A stretch of DNA of 27,947 bases from a virus. The stretch is taken from IMG/VR virus record IMGVR_UViG_3300025009_000327, positions 1 to 27,947 of that record, one strand, 5' to 3'. Made by a program: the position numbers and the translations under genes. The notes under the pieces were generated by a model that worked only from the letters and a program-made list of their open reading frames with translations, made no database searches and was not told the DNA's origin. The number at the start of each line of letters is the position of its first letter. Positions within the stretch are counted from its first letter, which is position 1. Positions 19,093 to 26,821 of the stretch are shown here, one piece after another.

Positions 19093-20771
19093 TATCCCGC
19101 CTTACTCAATGCACGGCTAAAGGCCTTTTCCATCGCCCGCCCCATCTGCCTATAATCCATGATTCCAGATAGATCATTATTCGGCGTTATATTTCCGTTC
19201 GTTTGCGGGGTCATTACCTCTGGCCCGCGCTCACCAACGAGATAGGGAGTTCCGGCCATCACTGGCCCGCCTGCCGCACGCGAGCCGCCCAAATAACCGG
19301 GCTGCTGTGTGTAGCTACCCGCCCCGTAGACGCTATTGTAGTAACTCGTGATCGTGGTGCTTACGTTTGTCGGGATTGAGTTGTATTTTGCGACGAGTGC
19401 GTCCGCTTCCTGCTGGATGCGTATCATGTCGTCTACCGCCTGCTGGGTGTAGACGCCCCACGCTAGACCCTGCTCCAATAGCCCCTGCTGCTCCTCTGTG
19501 GTCAGGCCGTCGATTGACAGCATTTCCTCCGCACGCGCAAGAATACGCCTGCGGGTGGCAAGTTCAAATTCTAGCGCGTTGTCCATTTGCGCCTGTTCAT
19601 TCTCTGCAAGTTTTTTATTTATGTCCTGTACTGCTTCACTCTCAGGCCAATAACCCTGCGCGATAAGTTCTTGCTTTTTAGCCAAGAGTTCTGCATGGGT
19701 GGTCTGTAAGTCGCGTTCCTTGTCCTGGAACGCGTCGAGGGCATTGGTCAATTCGCCAATCTCTCGCAAGTAATCCTGATTGGCCTTCGTCATATCCTTT
19801 ATAGCCTGTTCTGCGATGCGCGTTTCTTCGGCTATTCGTTTTGTTGCTTCCGCCTCGTCCTCAAATGTACCGGTTGCCAATGCTGATTCCTGGGTCGCTA
19901 ATCGTTTTGCGTCTGCGACCTCACGTTCGGCCCGGGCCAGGTCAATATATTGAACCAGCATGGCGGACCCAACGGGAAGGTAGCCCTTTCCGTCTTTCGT
20001 TGCCAATTCTTGCGCGCGTATTAGGTCCATCTGATGATTAATGACGCCAGTCATGGCATCAACTAATGGGGGCGCAACGCTATACGTGTATGCATCCCAC
20101 GAATCGTTGAGGTTATCTTGTGCGAATTTCAGTCTCAACGACCGTCGATAAGCCTCTTCTGTAAAAATTAGATTTTCCTCTACCGCGGCGCTCATCTCGC
20201 GAATGGAATCACTCCCCTTTTCGAGCAACTTCCCCATATCCTCACCGGATTTACCAAAACGGTCTAACAGGAATTGAGTACGTTCCACGCCTGGAGCGAG
20301 AGAGTTATATTCATCGGCCAGCGCCGCGAGGCCTTCAATGTTCGGCTGAAATCCGTCCTTCTGCGCCAGCTTCATCGAGGTACGAAGTGTGTCTACACTG
20401 ATACCCACGTCATCAGCGACTTCCCGTAAGCGACTGGCTTCCTCGACTGTCGTGCCAAGCGACCGGGCCATGTTTCCCGCCTCAATAGCATTATCAACGT
20501 ATTTCTGTCCGACCTCATCCCAAACCGCCTGCCCTACCCGCACTACATCTAAAACGGTCTGATACATGGACCTAAAATCAGTCCACGACATAGTAGATTT
20601 CTGAGTGGTCCTTTCCTGTTCTTTGAGAACTTGATTTAATGCAGTTGTGCTAATGCCCAAGCCGTGAGACGCGTCCTTAATCGTGTCCATCTTGACTTGG
20701 ACTTCTTGCGCCTTTTTTATGAAGTCGGCGTTATTCAACTGCGCGTCAAGTTCTATTCGTGGATTTGGCAT
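19092..20771 (-). CDS. Tape measure protein
   Basis: This 559-residue protein sets tail length by scaffolding the tail tube. It is mostly helical, with Lys/Glu-rich coiled coil between about 300 and 430 (IAEQAIKDMTKANQDYLREI, DKERDLQTTHAELLAKK), and a conserved early part (SLGTTVEEASRLREVADDVG, FLLDRFGKSGEDMGKLL). The C-terminus bears the usual tape-measure signature GGPVMAGTPYLVGERGPEV (near 511-529). At about 1.5 angstroms per residue the tail would be near 84 nm, which fits a siphovirus. It is translated after the tail assembly chaperones; its start overlaps the end of the frameshift product by 19 bases. Confidence 0.85.
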   Translation of the reverse strand: MPNPRIELDAQLNNADFIKKAQEVQVKMDTIKDASHGLGISTTALNQVLKEQERTTQKSTMSWTDFRSMYQTVLDVVRVGQAVWDEVGQKYVDNAIEAGNMARSLGTTVEEASRLREVADDVGISVDTLRTSMKLAQKDGFQPNIEGLAALADEYNSLAPGVERTQFLLDRFGKSGEDMGKLLEKGSDSIREMSAAVEENLIFTEEAYRRSLRLKFAQDNLNDSWDAYTYSVAPPLVDAMTGVINHQMDLIRAQELATKDGKGYLPVGSAMLVQYIDLARAEREVADAKRLATQESALATGTFEDEAEATKRIAEETRIAEQAIKDMTKANQDYLREIGELTNALDAFQDKERDLQTTHAELLAKKQELIAQGYWPESEAVQDINKKLAENEQAQMDNALEFELATRRRILARAEEMLSIDGLTTEEQQGLLEQGLAWGVYTQQAVDDMIRIQQEADALVAKYNSIPTNVSTTITSYYNSVYGAGSYTQQPGYLGGSRAAGGPVMAGTPYLVGERGPEVMTPQTNGNITPNNDLSGIMDYRQMGRAMEKAFSRALSKAG

Positions 20772-21354
20772 AACTTAACGGCCTCTGCTAATATCTCAGC
20801 TAGTCTTGGGTTAGATTGCGCCCATTCAGCCCAATTCTGTGAGCGTTTGGAGGATTCATGGGCTATTACGATATTCTCAGCGGCAATCAGGCGGCAGTAT
20901 TCACCGAAGTAAAATACCCTCCGTCCCGTCACCGCCTCCAGTCCGAACCGTTCTATTCGATGTAGCTTTTCCAATTCGGGAGAGTGAAGGCCTTCGCTAG
21001 CGTGCCGATAAGCGTCGGCCTTTACTCGTTTGGGATTTCGGCTTGTCCGAAATACAGATTTCGCATCTCGGTATAAATCGCCTCAATCAGTTTGTGACTC
21101 TCGGTTCGCGGCAGGCGCGGGAAGTTCTCCGCTGTAACTGGATTGGGGAAGTTCTCCAGTTCCCATTTTTCAACCCACGCGACAATTGCGGGAATCTGGT
21201 TGCGGTCTATCACCGAGTAGAAAACCCTTTCGCCTTCGCCTGTCAGGTTTCCGAAAGTGGCTTCCATCGCGTCGATTTGGTCCCAGTTCGGATTGTCGGC
21301 AATCGTGACCGACCCCGGCCACTTGGTAGATGGGGAGGTGATTACTTTAGACAT
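20753..21354 (-). CDS. Tail assembly chaperone, -1 frameshift fusion (gpGT-like)
   Basis: This is the long product formed when ribosomes slip back one base at CCCAAAC (21034 to 21028). It shares the first 109 residues with the short chaperone and gains 91 residues from the -1 frame (reading CGA GTA AAG GCC after the slip), for about 200 in all. The -1 frame is open without a stop from the slip site to 20753 and has no good start of its own; only a TTG at 20974 would serve. In lambda and many siphoviruses such a G/GT pair coats the tape measure, which is the next gene here. The frameshift is inferred, not measured. Confidence 0.75.
21022..21354 (-). CDS. Tail assembly chaperone (gpG-like)
   Basis: The 110-residue protein starts at the ATG after TAGGAG; the longer frame reaching 21384 overlaps the tail-tube gene. 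It has a small folded N-terminus (KWPGSVTIADNPNWDQIDAME) and a helical, acidic C-terminal half. The gene lies directly downstream of the tail-tube genes and upstream of the tape measure gene. With the -1 frame after it, this is the typical position of the lambda gpG equivalent, a chaperone that is not kept in the virion. Confidence 0.75.
   Translation of the reverse strand: MSKVITSPSTKWPGSVTIADNPNWDQIDAMEATFGNLTGEGERVFYSVIDRNQIPAIVAWVEKWELENFPNPVTAENFPRLPRTESHKLIEAIYTEMRNLYFGQAEIPNE
21028..21034 (-). promoter_or_regulatory. -1 frameshift slippery heptamer CCCAAAC
   Basis: In the 0 frame the codons read ATC CCA AAC GAG TAA, so the heptamer sits as X XXY YYZ, the canonical form for -1 slippage, just four codons before the stop. 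Eight bases after it a hairpin can form: GCCGA (21019-21015) with TCGGC (21008-21004), loop CGCTTA. An alternative pair is AAGGCC with GGCCTT. Both are suitable stimulators. Confidence 0.75.
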
Positions 21355-21359
21355 TACTC

Positions 21360-21815
21360 CTAGCTTTCTGCGGCTGTACCCCATGCGGGGGCTGTTGGGC
21401 CGAATACGTCGAACGTTGCCGTCCAGGTGTTCGCGTTGAAGTCCGGGAGGTATGAGTTACAAACGTAGCCACTCGTCGAGGATGATGTAATTCCAAACTG
21501 CGGTTCTCCAGCGTCCCAAGCCGAACGGATACCGATCTGAATATCCAGCGATAGAGGCACGCCTGTACCACAGATGCCAGTCATATGCGAGTGGATGACA
21601 GTATCCCACGGACCGCTAAGCGTGAGTGGCAAAGAGGGCTTGCCAATCACGACATTTTTAGAACCGTCCGAAAAAGCCGTGACATCCTGCGTTTCGTATG
21701 TGGCCCCAACCGTTCCAACGTTGTTCGTATACGCCGAAATATCGGTGAGCGTTCCGCCCGAATTGTCTACCTTTACGGTGATATGCTTTGCATGAGTTCT
21801 TCCTGTGTCTGCCAT
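21360..21815 (-). CDS. Tail-tube-like protein (paralogue 2)
   Basis: The 151-residue product starts after AAAGGAG. The opening MADTGRTHAKHITVKVD resembles the first residues of the next gene upstream (MTRTHNKHIRAYVDG), and both have a DVT/SKNVVIG-type segment (compare ECKNVLIGQADI with GSKNVVIGKPSL). This suggests a paralogous pair of tail-tube subunits or a tube protein plus its terminator. The position directly before the chaperone pair supports a major tail protein. Which of the two is the main tube subunit is unclear. Confidence 0.65.
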   Translation of the reverse strand: MADTGRTHAKHITVKVDNSGGTLTDISAYTNNVGTVGATYETQDVTAFSDGSKNVVIGKPSLPLTLSGPWDTVIHSHMTGICGTGVPLSLDIQIGIRSAWDAGEPQFGITSSSTSGYVCNSYLPDFNANTWTATFDVFGPTAPAWGTAAES

Positions 21816-21828
21816 TGTTTTATCTCCT

Positions 21829-22617
21829 TTATGCCAAATTGTTCCGAATGAATCCGATTGCAAATGTAGCTGTGGTGGCTGTCCCAAAGGCGATTTGCCA
21901 TCGCAAATATCGTTTGATCGCTGCGTTGGTTGCCAACGCAACCATGCCATGCTGGGGAGTGACTGCGGCAGTAATGCTTCCAGAGGTCGCGCCGGTTATC
22001 GCGCCAAATGATCCGTCCAGATTGGTATCAGCCTCTTGCGCTGTGAGCGTTACTGTGCCATCGCTGCTGAAAAGATGATAGCAGAATACTCCTCCCAACG
22101 ACGGGGGAGATGCTCCGTAGTCGTCTATGCCAACGGCTGTGTTCGCGCCTGCGGCTGAGGTCCGCGCCGCTTTCGGATATAACAGCACCCCCCAGGGTCT
22201 TTTATAGGTCAGTGTCGAAGCATACGAAGCGCCTCCAAATGGAATCGAAGCCGCGACAAATCCTGCCCCCTTTTCCACCTGATAACCGATCTGCTCAAAC
22301 TTCCACGCAAAAATTGGATCTCCTGCTGCGGGCGTGGCGTTGGCTCCAATGGCAACCATGAGATTACGCGTACCGTGATCTGCTGTGCCTGAGCCAGCCA
22401 AAACAAATAACCCGGCCGCGTCGTTATCCAAAAACGCGTTGATTGGTCCGGCTTGAATATCGGCCTGTCCGATTAGAACATTTTTACATTCGTCGGTTAG
22501 CGCAGCGTCTGGCTCTGCCCCGAACATCCAACTCAGCGCGCCGATTTGCCGGGTGTAGCCTGAAATATCCACCCCGTCTACGTAAGCGCGAATATGCTTG
22601 TTGTGTGTGCGTGTCAT
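21829..22617 (-). CDS. Tail-tube-like protein (paralogue 1)
   Basis: This 262-residue beta-rich protein overlaps the previous stop by ATGA (22614-22617). It opens with MTRTHNKHIRAYVDGVDISGYTRQIG, then a segment DECKNVLIGQADI that recurs in shorter form in the next gene. Its Gly- and Ala-rich body, with many Thr and Ser, fits a tail-tube or tube-decorating subunit. It is larger than the downstream paralogue; the extra part may be a surface domain. Confidence 0.65.
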   Translation of the reverse strand: MTRTHNKHIRAYVDGVDISGYTRQIGALSWMFGAEPDAALTDECKNVLIGQADIQAGPINAFLDNDAAGLFVLAGSGTADHGTRNLMVAIGANATPAAGDPIFAWKFEQIGYQVEKGAGFVAASIPFGGASYASTLTYKRPWGVLLYPKAARTSAAGANTAVGIDDYGASPPSLGGVFCYHLFSSDGTVTLTAQEADTNLDGSFGAITGATSGSITAAVTPQHGMVALATNAAIKRYLRWQIAFGTATTATFAIGFIRNNLA

Positions 22618-22862
22618 TTTGTCGCCTTGCCTTTGCGAGGTTTTGCTACGCGCTCGACCTCAGGATTGAAATCTGGTAGTGTCCCAAAATCGCCTTTAGT
22701 TTCCCCGATGCTTGATTCGATTTCCTCTTCCACTTCCTCAGCCACGCCCAGCCGTACCAGTTCCATCGCCTGCGCCTGCGGGAGGTCTGCAATATCATCT
22801 ACATCGTAGGTTCTCATCGCGGTCTCGCGTCCGCTGTAGCCAAAAAGAAATTTGATTTTCAT
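22614..22862 (-). CDS. Small head-tail-region protein
   Basis: This 82-residue product begins at ATG 22862 (overlapping the upstream stop by ATGA), with GGAG eight bases ahead. It opens MKIKFLFGYSGRET and has a DVDDIADLPQAQAMELVRLGVAEEV region, a pattern common in small phage head-tail proteins that accompany capsid or tail genes, followed by an acidic run and a basic tail. The role is not certain; a minor virion or assembly component is likely. Confidence 0.6.
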   Translation of the reverse strand: MKIKFLFGYSGRETAMRTYDVDDIADLPQAQAMELVRLGVAEEVEEEIESSIGETKGDFGTLPDFNPEVERVAKPRKGKATK

Positions 22863-23314
22863 TGCGCGTGCTCCAGTACCCTTAGAGAAATCAGGATACC
22901 CCAATACTGGTTTCCTGCTGGGTCTTGTATGATTCCGATATCTCCAATGCCAGATGTTTCCAAATCCACTAATCCGTCAATCTTATCGTTAGAGGCGAAT
23001 GCTACAAGAATTGCCGAAAGTTTCGTCATTAATCCACTATAAATATCAAACGTTCCAACGCCGCTCCCGGCTTCGGCATACAAAAAGACGTAATTCAAGT
23101 TGTAGTTGAAATCCATCTTAGCAGTACCATTGGAACCAAACGAAACTCGTTCTTGACTAAAATCCGACACAAATCCATTCGGCTGCGGGATAAGCACCGG
23201 GCAGATGAGTGCCGCGCTCTGCGGAATCTCGTCAACATCCTTGATCGTCACACCCGTGATACTCAAGGCCGCAATGCTGTTTGTGATAGTCAAGAAAGCG
23301 GAGGTAATGGTCAC
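22859..23314 (-). CDS. Putative tail completion protein
   Basis: This 151-residue protein overlaps both neighbours (ATGA at 23311-23314 and 22859-22862). It is rich in beta strands and small hydrophobic residues, with a clear FNYNLNYVFLYAEAG strand and a C-terminal WGILISLRVLEH strand. Between the connector gene and the tail-tube genes, one expects a head-tail joining or tail-terminator protein. The family is inferred from position and length only. Confidence 0.55.
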   Translation of the reverse strand: MTITSAFLTITNSIAALSITGVTIKDVDEIPQSAALICPVLIPQPNGFVSDFSQERVSFGSNGTAKMDFNYNLNYVFLYAEAGSGVGTFDIYSGLMTKLSAILVAFASNDKIDGLVDLETSGIGDIGIIQDPAGNQYWGILISLRVLEHAQ

Positions 23315-24162
23315 ACGTACCGCCTGTAAGTTTTGACGAACTCAGCCGCCATCGAAGGAATATCTTTAGGGCTGAGGACCACACCCGCCGCCGTGACCGT
23401 TTCCGTGTTGCTCGTGGACTGACCGAACCTGCGGCGATAGGCAGTATTGGCAATCTCGATAACTGCATTACGCGCGTCCTCCATCGGAACCCAGATATAC
23501 ACCGTCGCGCCATTATCGTGAGTTGTGGCAGTAGAGCCATTGTCGCCACGCGAAACAACGTTTACCTTTCCAGTTGGCGCAGTTGAGACAATGCAAATCT
23601 CGTTATCGATTTTTATGATGTGTCCAGAAGCAAACAAAGCGGCACTCGCTACATCGAATTCCGTCTCGTTCGCGTCCAGCGCCTCCGCCAGGGTGGAGCC
23701 TACTTTCCAGGCGTTGACATAGCGGCTGTGATAACCCCAAATTGCTGTGAGGTCTAAAACATGTTCGTATTCTCCGTCCGAGTCAGTTTCCCAAACAACG
23801 GTTGACGTCTCTTTCATCATTAATTTGTATTTGGGCGATTCGTTCTTCGGGTGCAGGTTGTAGTTTGTAGCCGCGACGGAGGTATTATCGCCGTTCAGGA
23901 AAGTAATGACTTCCAGCAGATCGGCGTCGAAACAAATCTCGCGGCCTGTATATGGATAGTCGGGGATCGAATAATTGCGCATCTCGATACGTGGATAGAA
24001 CCAGCGGGACGTTTTCCCGTCAATGTAGCGGCTGGCATACTCCAATAGCTGCTCTGCAACCCCATCATCTACCGTGTCAGTGGACACAGACGATGATTGC
24101 TGACGCGCGGCCATATAATTCTTGAGTTCCGCGAGAGTGGCATAACTATTTCGGGGTGTCAT
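23311..24162 (-). CDS. Putative head-tail connector protein
   Basis: This 283-residue protein begins MTPRNSYATLAELKNYM, a start typical of phage connector (gp6/gp15-like adaptor) proteins, whose first helices read TLAELK or similar. Residues 35-50 hold VAEQLLEYASRYIDGKT, and the C-terminal helices (EDARNAVIEIANTAYRRRFG, AAEFVKTYRR) resemble the adaptor helices. A middle beta insert (about 160-230) is unusual for the family. It joins the portal region to the tail. It is coupled to the Rossmann-like gene upstream by ATGA. Confidence 0.65.
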   Translation of the reverse strand: MTPRNSYATLAELKNYMAARQQSSSVSTDTVDDGVAEQLLEYASRYIDGKTSRWFYPRIEMRNYSIPDYPYTGREICFDADLLEVITFLNGDNTSVAATNYNLHPKNESPKYKLMMKETSTVVWETDSDGEYEHVLDLTAIWGYHSRYVNAWKVGSTLAEALDANETEFDVASAALFASGHIIKIDNEICIVSTAPTGKVNVVSRGDNGSTATTHDNGATVYIWVPMEDARNAVIEIANTAYRRRFGQSTSNTETVTAAGVVLSPKDIPSMAAEFVKTYRRYV

Positions 24163-25214
24163 TTTACGACACCATTCGCCTGTGCCATATCGTCATACCT
24201 CACGATATAGCTAACGTTTTCGTGATATTTCCCAAGCTGCGCGCCAGTATCATAGGCGCATTTTCCCATCGCCTCGATAAAGCCAAGCATCTGATTTACT
24301 GCCTGCACCGAATTTGTCTGCTTCCAGACGTTCCACAGGTATTCGACCTTGCCGCCTTCGTGAAGCATGAGGGCTTTATGCTTTTCGCCTTCGATTTGCG
24401 CTTCTGCGGCTGCTGTTTCAAAGCCGCCTCTATCCGCATAGCGGTCTCCAAACGTGTGGTATCGTTCCGCCTCTGCCAGCGCACCCGCGAATTCCCCGCA
24501 GGTCATCGCAGCAGTCTGGAACGTCAAAGAGAACTGCTGTACCTTTTCATACTCTTTCTTTTCCACGGCGCGCTCGATTGCCTTTTTCATATTCTGTAAA
24601 TTCTTCTCGGACGATGACCACTGAGCATCCAGAAATTTGACGCGCTCCTGAAAATGAGCACATCCCAATGAGAATTCACCTTCGTAACCATAGAGAGGCA
24701 CTTCAAAGATATTTTGTCCAAGATGCAAAATAGCTGAGTCTACGTTCTCCACGCTCAGCCGCCCGCGCAGGAAACCGAACCAGAATAAATAGCCATTTGC
24801 CTGAGATTGATATTCTGTTACCGAGAGTTCCACGCCGAAGATTCGGACCTGTTCGTAGCCATTCAGAACAGCCAGAGCTGCCATATACGCAAAGGTGGAT
24901 GGGAACATCTGCACCCCGGCCAGTGCCTTTGCTTCTTCGAGCGGGTATCTCACACTATCGGGAACCAATGGGTCTAATTCCTGCATATAAATTGGCTTGA
25001 AGTGCTTTTGTTGCAGCCATTCCCAGTGATGAACGTCCTTTGTGTTGTGGCCTTTGTAAATCTCCGGCTCGTGCATCTGGAAAACCGCATTCCAGCGCTT
25101 GCACCACGAATGATTACCGGCTTCGTTGAAAACCCAAATGTCAAAAGATGGGTCATCCCAGGGGGCGTTATCGCGCGTGTCGGGTCCGCTTCCGACTATG
25201 GCAAGTTTATTCAT
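24159..25214 (-). CDS. Rossmann-like protein of unknown role within the head-tail module
   Basis: This 351-residue protein starts MNKLAIVGSGPDTRDNAPWDD, a beta-strand plus glycine-rich loop that looks like a nucleotide-binding fold, followed by IWVFNEAG and VFQMHEPEIY. Further on, MFPSTFAYMAALAVLNGYEQVRIFGVELS and YLFWFGFLRGR are typical of a phage protein family I have seen next to capsid genes and that resembles DUF115/glycosyltransferase-type folds. The C-terminal 150 residues are helical and coiled-coil-like (NLQNMKKAIERAVEKKEYEK). It could modify a virion glycan or DNA, or be structural. Function unknown. Confidence 0.6.
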   Translation of the reverse strand: MNKLAIVGSGPDTRDNAPWDDPSFDIWVFNEAGNHSWCKRWNAVFQMHEPEIYKGHNTKDVHHWEWLQQKHFKPIYMQELDPLVPDSVRYPLEEAKALAGVQMFPSTFAYMAALAVLNGYEQVRIFGVELSVTEYQSQANGYLFWFGFLRGRLSVENVDSAILHLGQNIFEVPLYGYEGEFSLGCAHFQERVKFLDAQWSSSEKNLQNMKKAIERAVEKKEYEKVQQFSLTFQTAAMTCGEFAGALAEAERYHTFGDRYADRGGFETAAAEAQIEGEKHKALMLHEGGKVEYLWNVWKQTNSVQAVNQMLGFIEAMGKCAYDTGAQLGKYHENVSYIVRYDDMAQANGVVK

Positions 25215-25365
25215 TCGGCGCGCTTTCTATTTCTTTTTCCTTCAACTTTGCAAGCCAGTATTCGCAATCTTGAATAGCTCCAAGTAGAGCATTGCCATTT
25301 GCCTGCACTCGTTCCAATTCTCTCCGCAATTCAGATAATCGCTTTTCAATAGCTTCTTTGTCCAT
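25207..25365 (-). CDS. 52-residue coiled-coil protein
   Basis: This short gene fills the space between the 299-residue fibre-like gene and the Rossmann-like gene. It starts 2 bases after the preceding stop and overlaps the next start by 8 bases. The product is a charged helix, MDKEAIEKRLSELRREL, with ANGNALLGAIQDCEYWLAKL in the middle. Similar short proteins occur beside capsid genes in many phages, so I hold it to be real. Function unknown. Confidence 0.6.
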   Translation of the reverse strand: MDKEAIEKRLSELRRELERVQANGNALLGAIQDCEYWLAKLKEKEIESAPNE

Positions 25366-25367
25366 GA

Positions 25368-26267
25368 TTAGGCTTTCGCAGCATAGAGCGGGATGTAGCG
25401 GACAGTCGAATCAATCAGCACCTTGATCCAGCCCTGATTTGCCGTAGCAGAAATATCATTGAGGTCTGAGCCATTGGTGAGACTAGCGGGCAATCCATCG
25501 TCAGGGAGCCATAAAAGATTTGTGAAGCCGTTAGCCGTATTGGTCAAATGAAGCAAAGACTTTGTAACGCCTGACGCGTTCTCGATATTGAGAGCCGAAA
25601 CATCCTGAGCACTTACATCAGTTACGTTTGACTGGACCGCCAAGAATATCGCGGCAGCTACTCCCCCCGAGTTGAAAGTCTCGCCATTGAGTAATAGCTT
25701 GGCAAAAATGGGGAATATTCCAACAGCGGGCAATCCGCCTGCGGTTAGAACCGTTGAACCCGCATCCACTTCACAAATTGCCTGTACAGCGAACATACTC
25801 GCACACGATGCGCCGCTGTCCATGAATGGGAAGAAGCCAGCGCCTAATACCTCTGCCACGCCAGTCGTGTGGAGTTCGCGATAATCCGTGTACACCTGTG
25901 CGGGGGTCGCTCCGACTGTGCCGCTAAAGCTGATCCACCCGCTCGTGCGGGTGGGGTTGACGCTTGCGCCGCGAATGGCGTTTTTGTTAGCCGCCAGCGT
26001 CATCCCTTCAAGGTCGATTGCATGACCTGCGGGAGAGGTACTGGCTAAATCCAGATTGCCAGCGTCGAGAATATTCAATTGAGCGGCTGTAGCGGTCAGT
26101 CCATTGATCGCCGCCAACTCGGAAGAGGAGGGACTTACAAGGTCCGTACCGATTTTGAACGCGCTATCAATCCGCACACCATTGGACGTATCAATATCCA
26201 TGATGTTCGTAGCGCCATCATGAATCCAAAGCCGGGTGTCAGAAATTTTTTCGATTTGTATCGACAT
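25368..26267 (-). CDS. Capsid- or fibre-associated structural protein
   Basis: This 299-residue protein has the ELAAINGLTATAAQLNILD motif (near residues 50-68), common in phage head-fibre and decoration proteins. The N-terminus (MSIQIEKISDTRLWIHDGAT) and Ala/Gly-rich beta body fit a trimeric surface protein. It is near the capsid genes and separated from them by a hairpin. The start has GAGG seven bases upstream. Confidence 0.6.
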   Translation of the reverse strand: MSIQIEKISDTRLWIHDGATNIMDIDTSNGVRIDSAFKIGTDLVSPSSSELAAINGLTATAAQLNILDAGNLDLASTSPAGHAIDLEGMTLAANKNAIRGASVNPTRTSGWISFSGTVGATPAQVYTDYRELHTTGVAEVLGAGFFPFMDSGASCASMFAVQAICEVDAGSTVLTAGGLPAVGIFPIFAKLLLNGETFNSGGVAAAIFLAVQSNVTDVSAQDVSALNIENASGVTKSLLHLTNTANGFTNLLWLPDDGLPASLTNGSDLNDISATANQGWIKVLIDSTVRYIPLYAAKA

Positions 26268-26278
26268 GACAACCTCAG

Positions 26279-26304
26279 AGGGGAGAGGGGTTAGCCTCTC
26301 CCCT
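26279..26304. other. GC-rich hairpin downstream of the capsid genes
   Basis: GGGGAGAGG (26280-26288) pairs with CCTCTCCCC (26295-26303), extended by A26279 and T26304, with loop GGTTAG. On the - strand no T-run follows (CTGAGGTTG), so it is not a standard terminator. It may act as a partial terminator or an mRNA stabiliser that lets capsid genes be expressed more than the genes after it. Confidence 0.55.
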
Positions 26305-26311
26305 TTGTGAA

Positions 26312-26809
26312 TTAGGTAGCGGACTTGTGAGTCAACTGCGGATAGCGCGGGTCGAGCACGGCCCAGGCTGCGACTTCGGTAGCCGAAGCGCCTGCGTCAG
26401 GCGTGATGACCATACGCACAAAGCGGGCGTCAGCGAGTGCACCTTCCAGTGCAGCGGGATTGATGTCCACCGCGAGGATCTTGTCATCGTCGGTTGTGCC
26501 CACCGAAACGCCGCTTGAAGTCGCGGCAGTGATCGCGCCCCAGGTATTCGCCGCAACTGCACCGGACAGGCGGTAGCTGAACGCGATAGCAACTTCACTA
26601 CCAGAAGCGGCAGCGGTTGCACATTCCATCGTCACCACAACGGCCTGATCTGCGGAGGTGGATGTGATCGAGCCGAAGAATGCAAAGAACGTAGCGTGCA
26701 GCGCGTTCTTCATATCCACGAAGGCGGTAGCCGTCGCGCTTGTGGTCACATCCGCGGGGGAAACGAGCGGAACGATGTTTTCCATCGTGACAAATCGAGC
26801 GTCTTTCAT
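26312..26809 (-). CDS. Capsid decoration-like protein
   Basis: This 165-residue protein directly follows the major capsid gene, with AAGGAG before its ATG. It is a beta-rich, Ala/Thr/Ser-rich protein (MKDARFVTMENIVPLVSPADVTT, ALHATFFAFFGSITS, ARFVRMVITPDAG), similar in type to capsid-stabilising or decoration proteins of siphoviruses. No enzymatic motif is visible. The exact family is not fixed. Confidence 0.6.
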   Translation of the reverse strand: MKDARFVTMENIVPLVSPADVTTSATATAFVDMKNALHATFFAFFGSITSTSADQAVVVTMECATAAASGSEVAIAFSYRLSGAVAANTWGAITAATSSGVSVGTTDDDKILAVDINPAALEGALADARFVRMVITPDAGASATEVAAWAVLDPRYPQLTHKSAT

Positions 26810-26821
26810 TGTGTCATCTCC

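Noticed and set aside
20753-20974. Separate 73-residue gene starting at TTG 20974
   Set aside because: The frame is open up to the slippery site at 21034, has only a TTG start and no ribosome binding site, and is better explained as the -1 extension of the tail chaperone.
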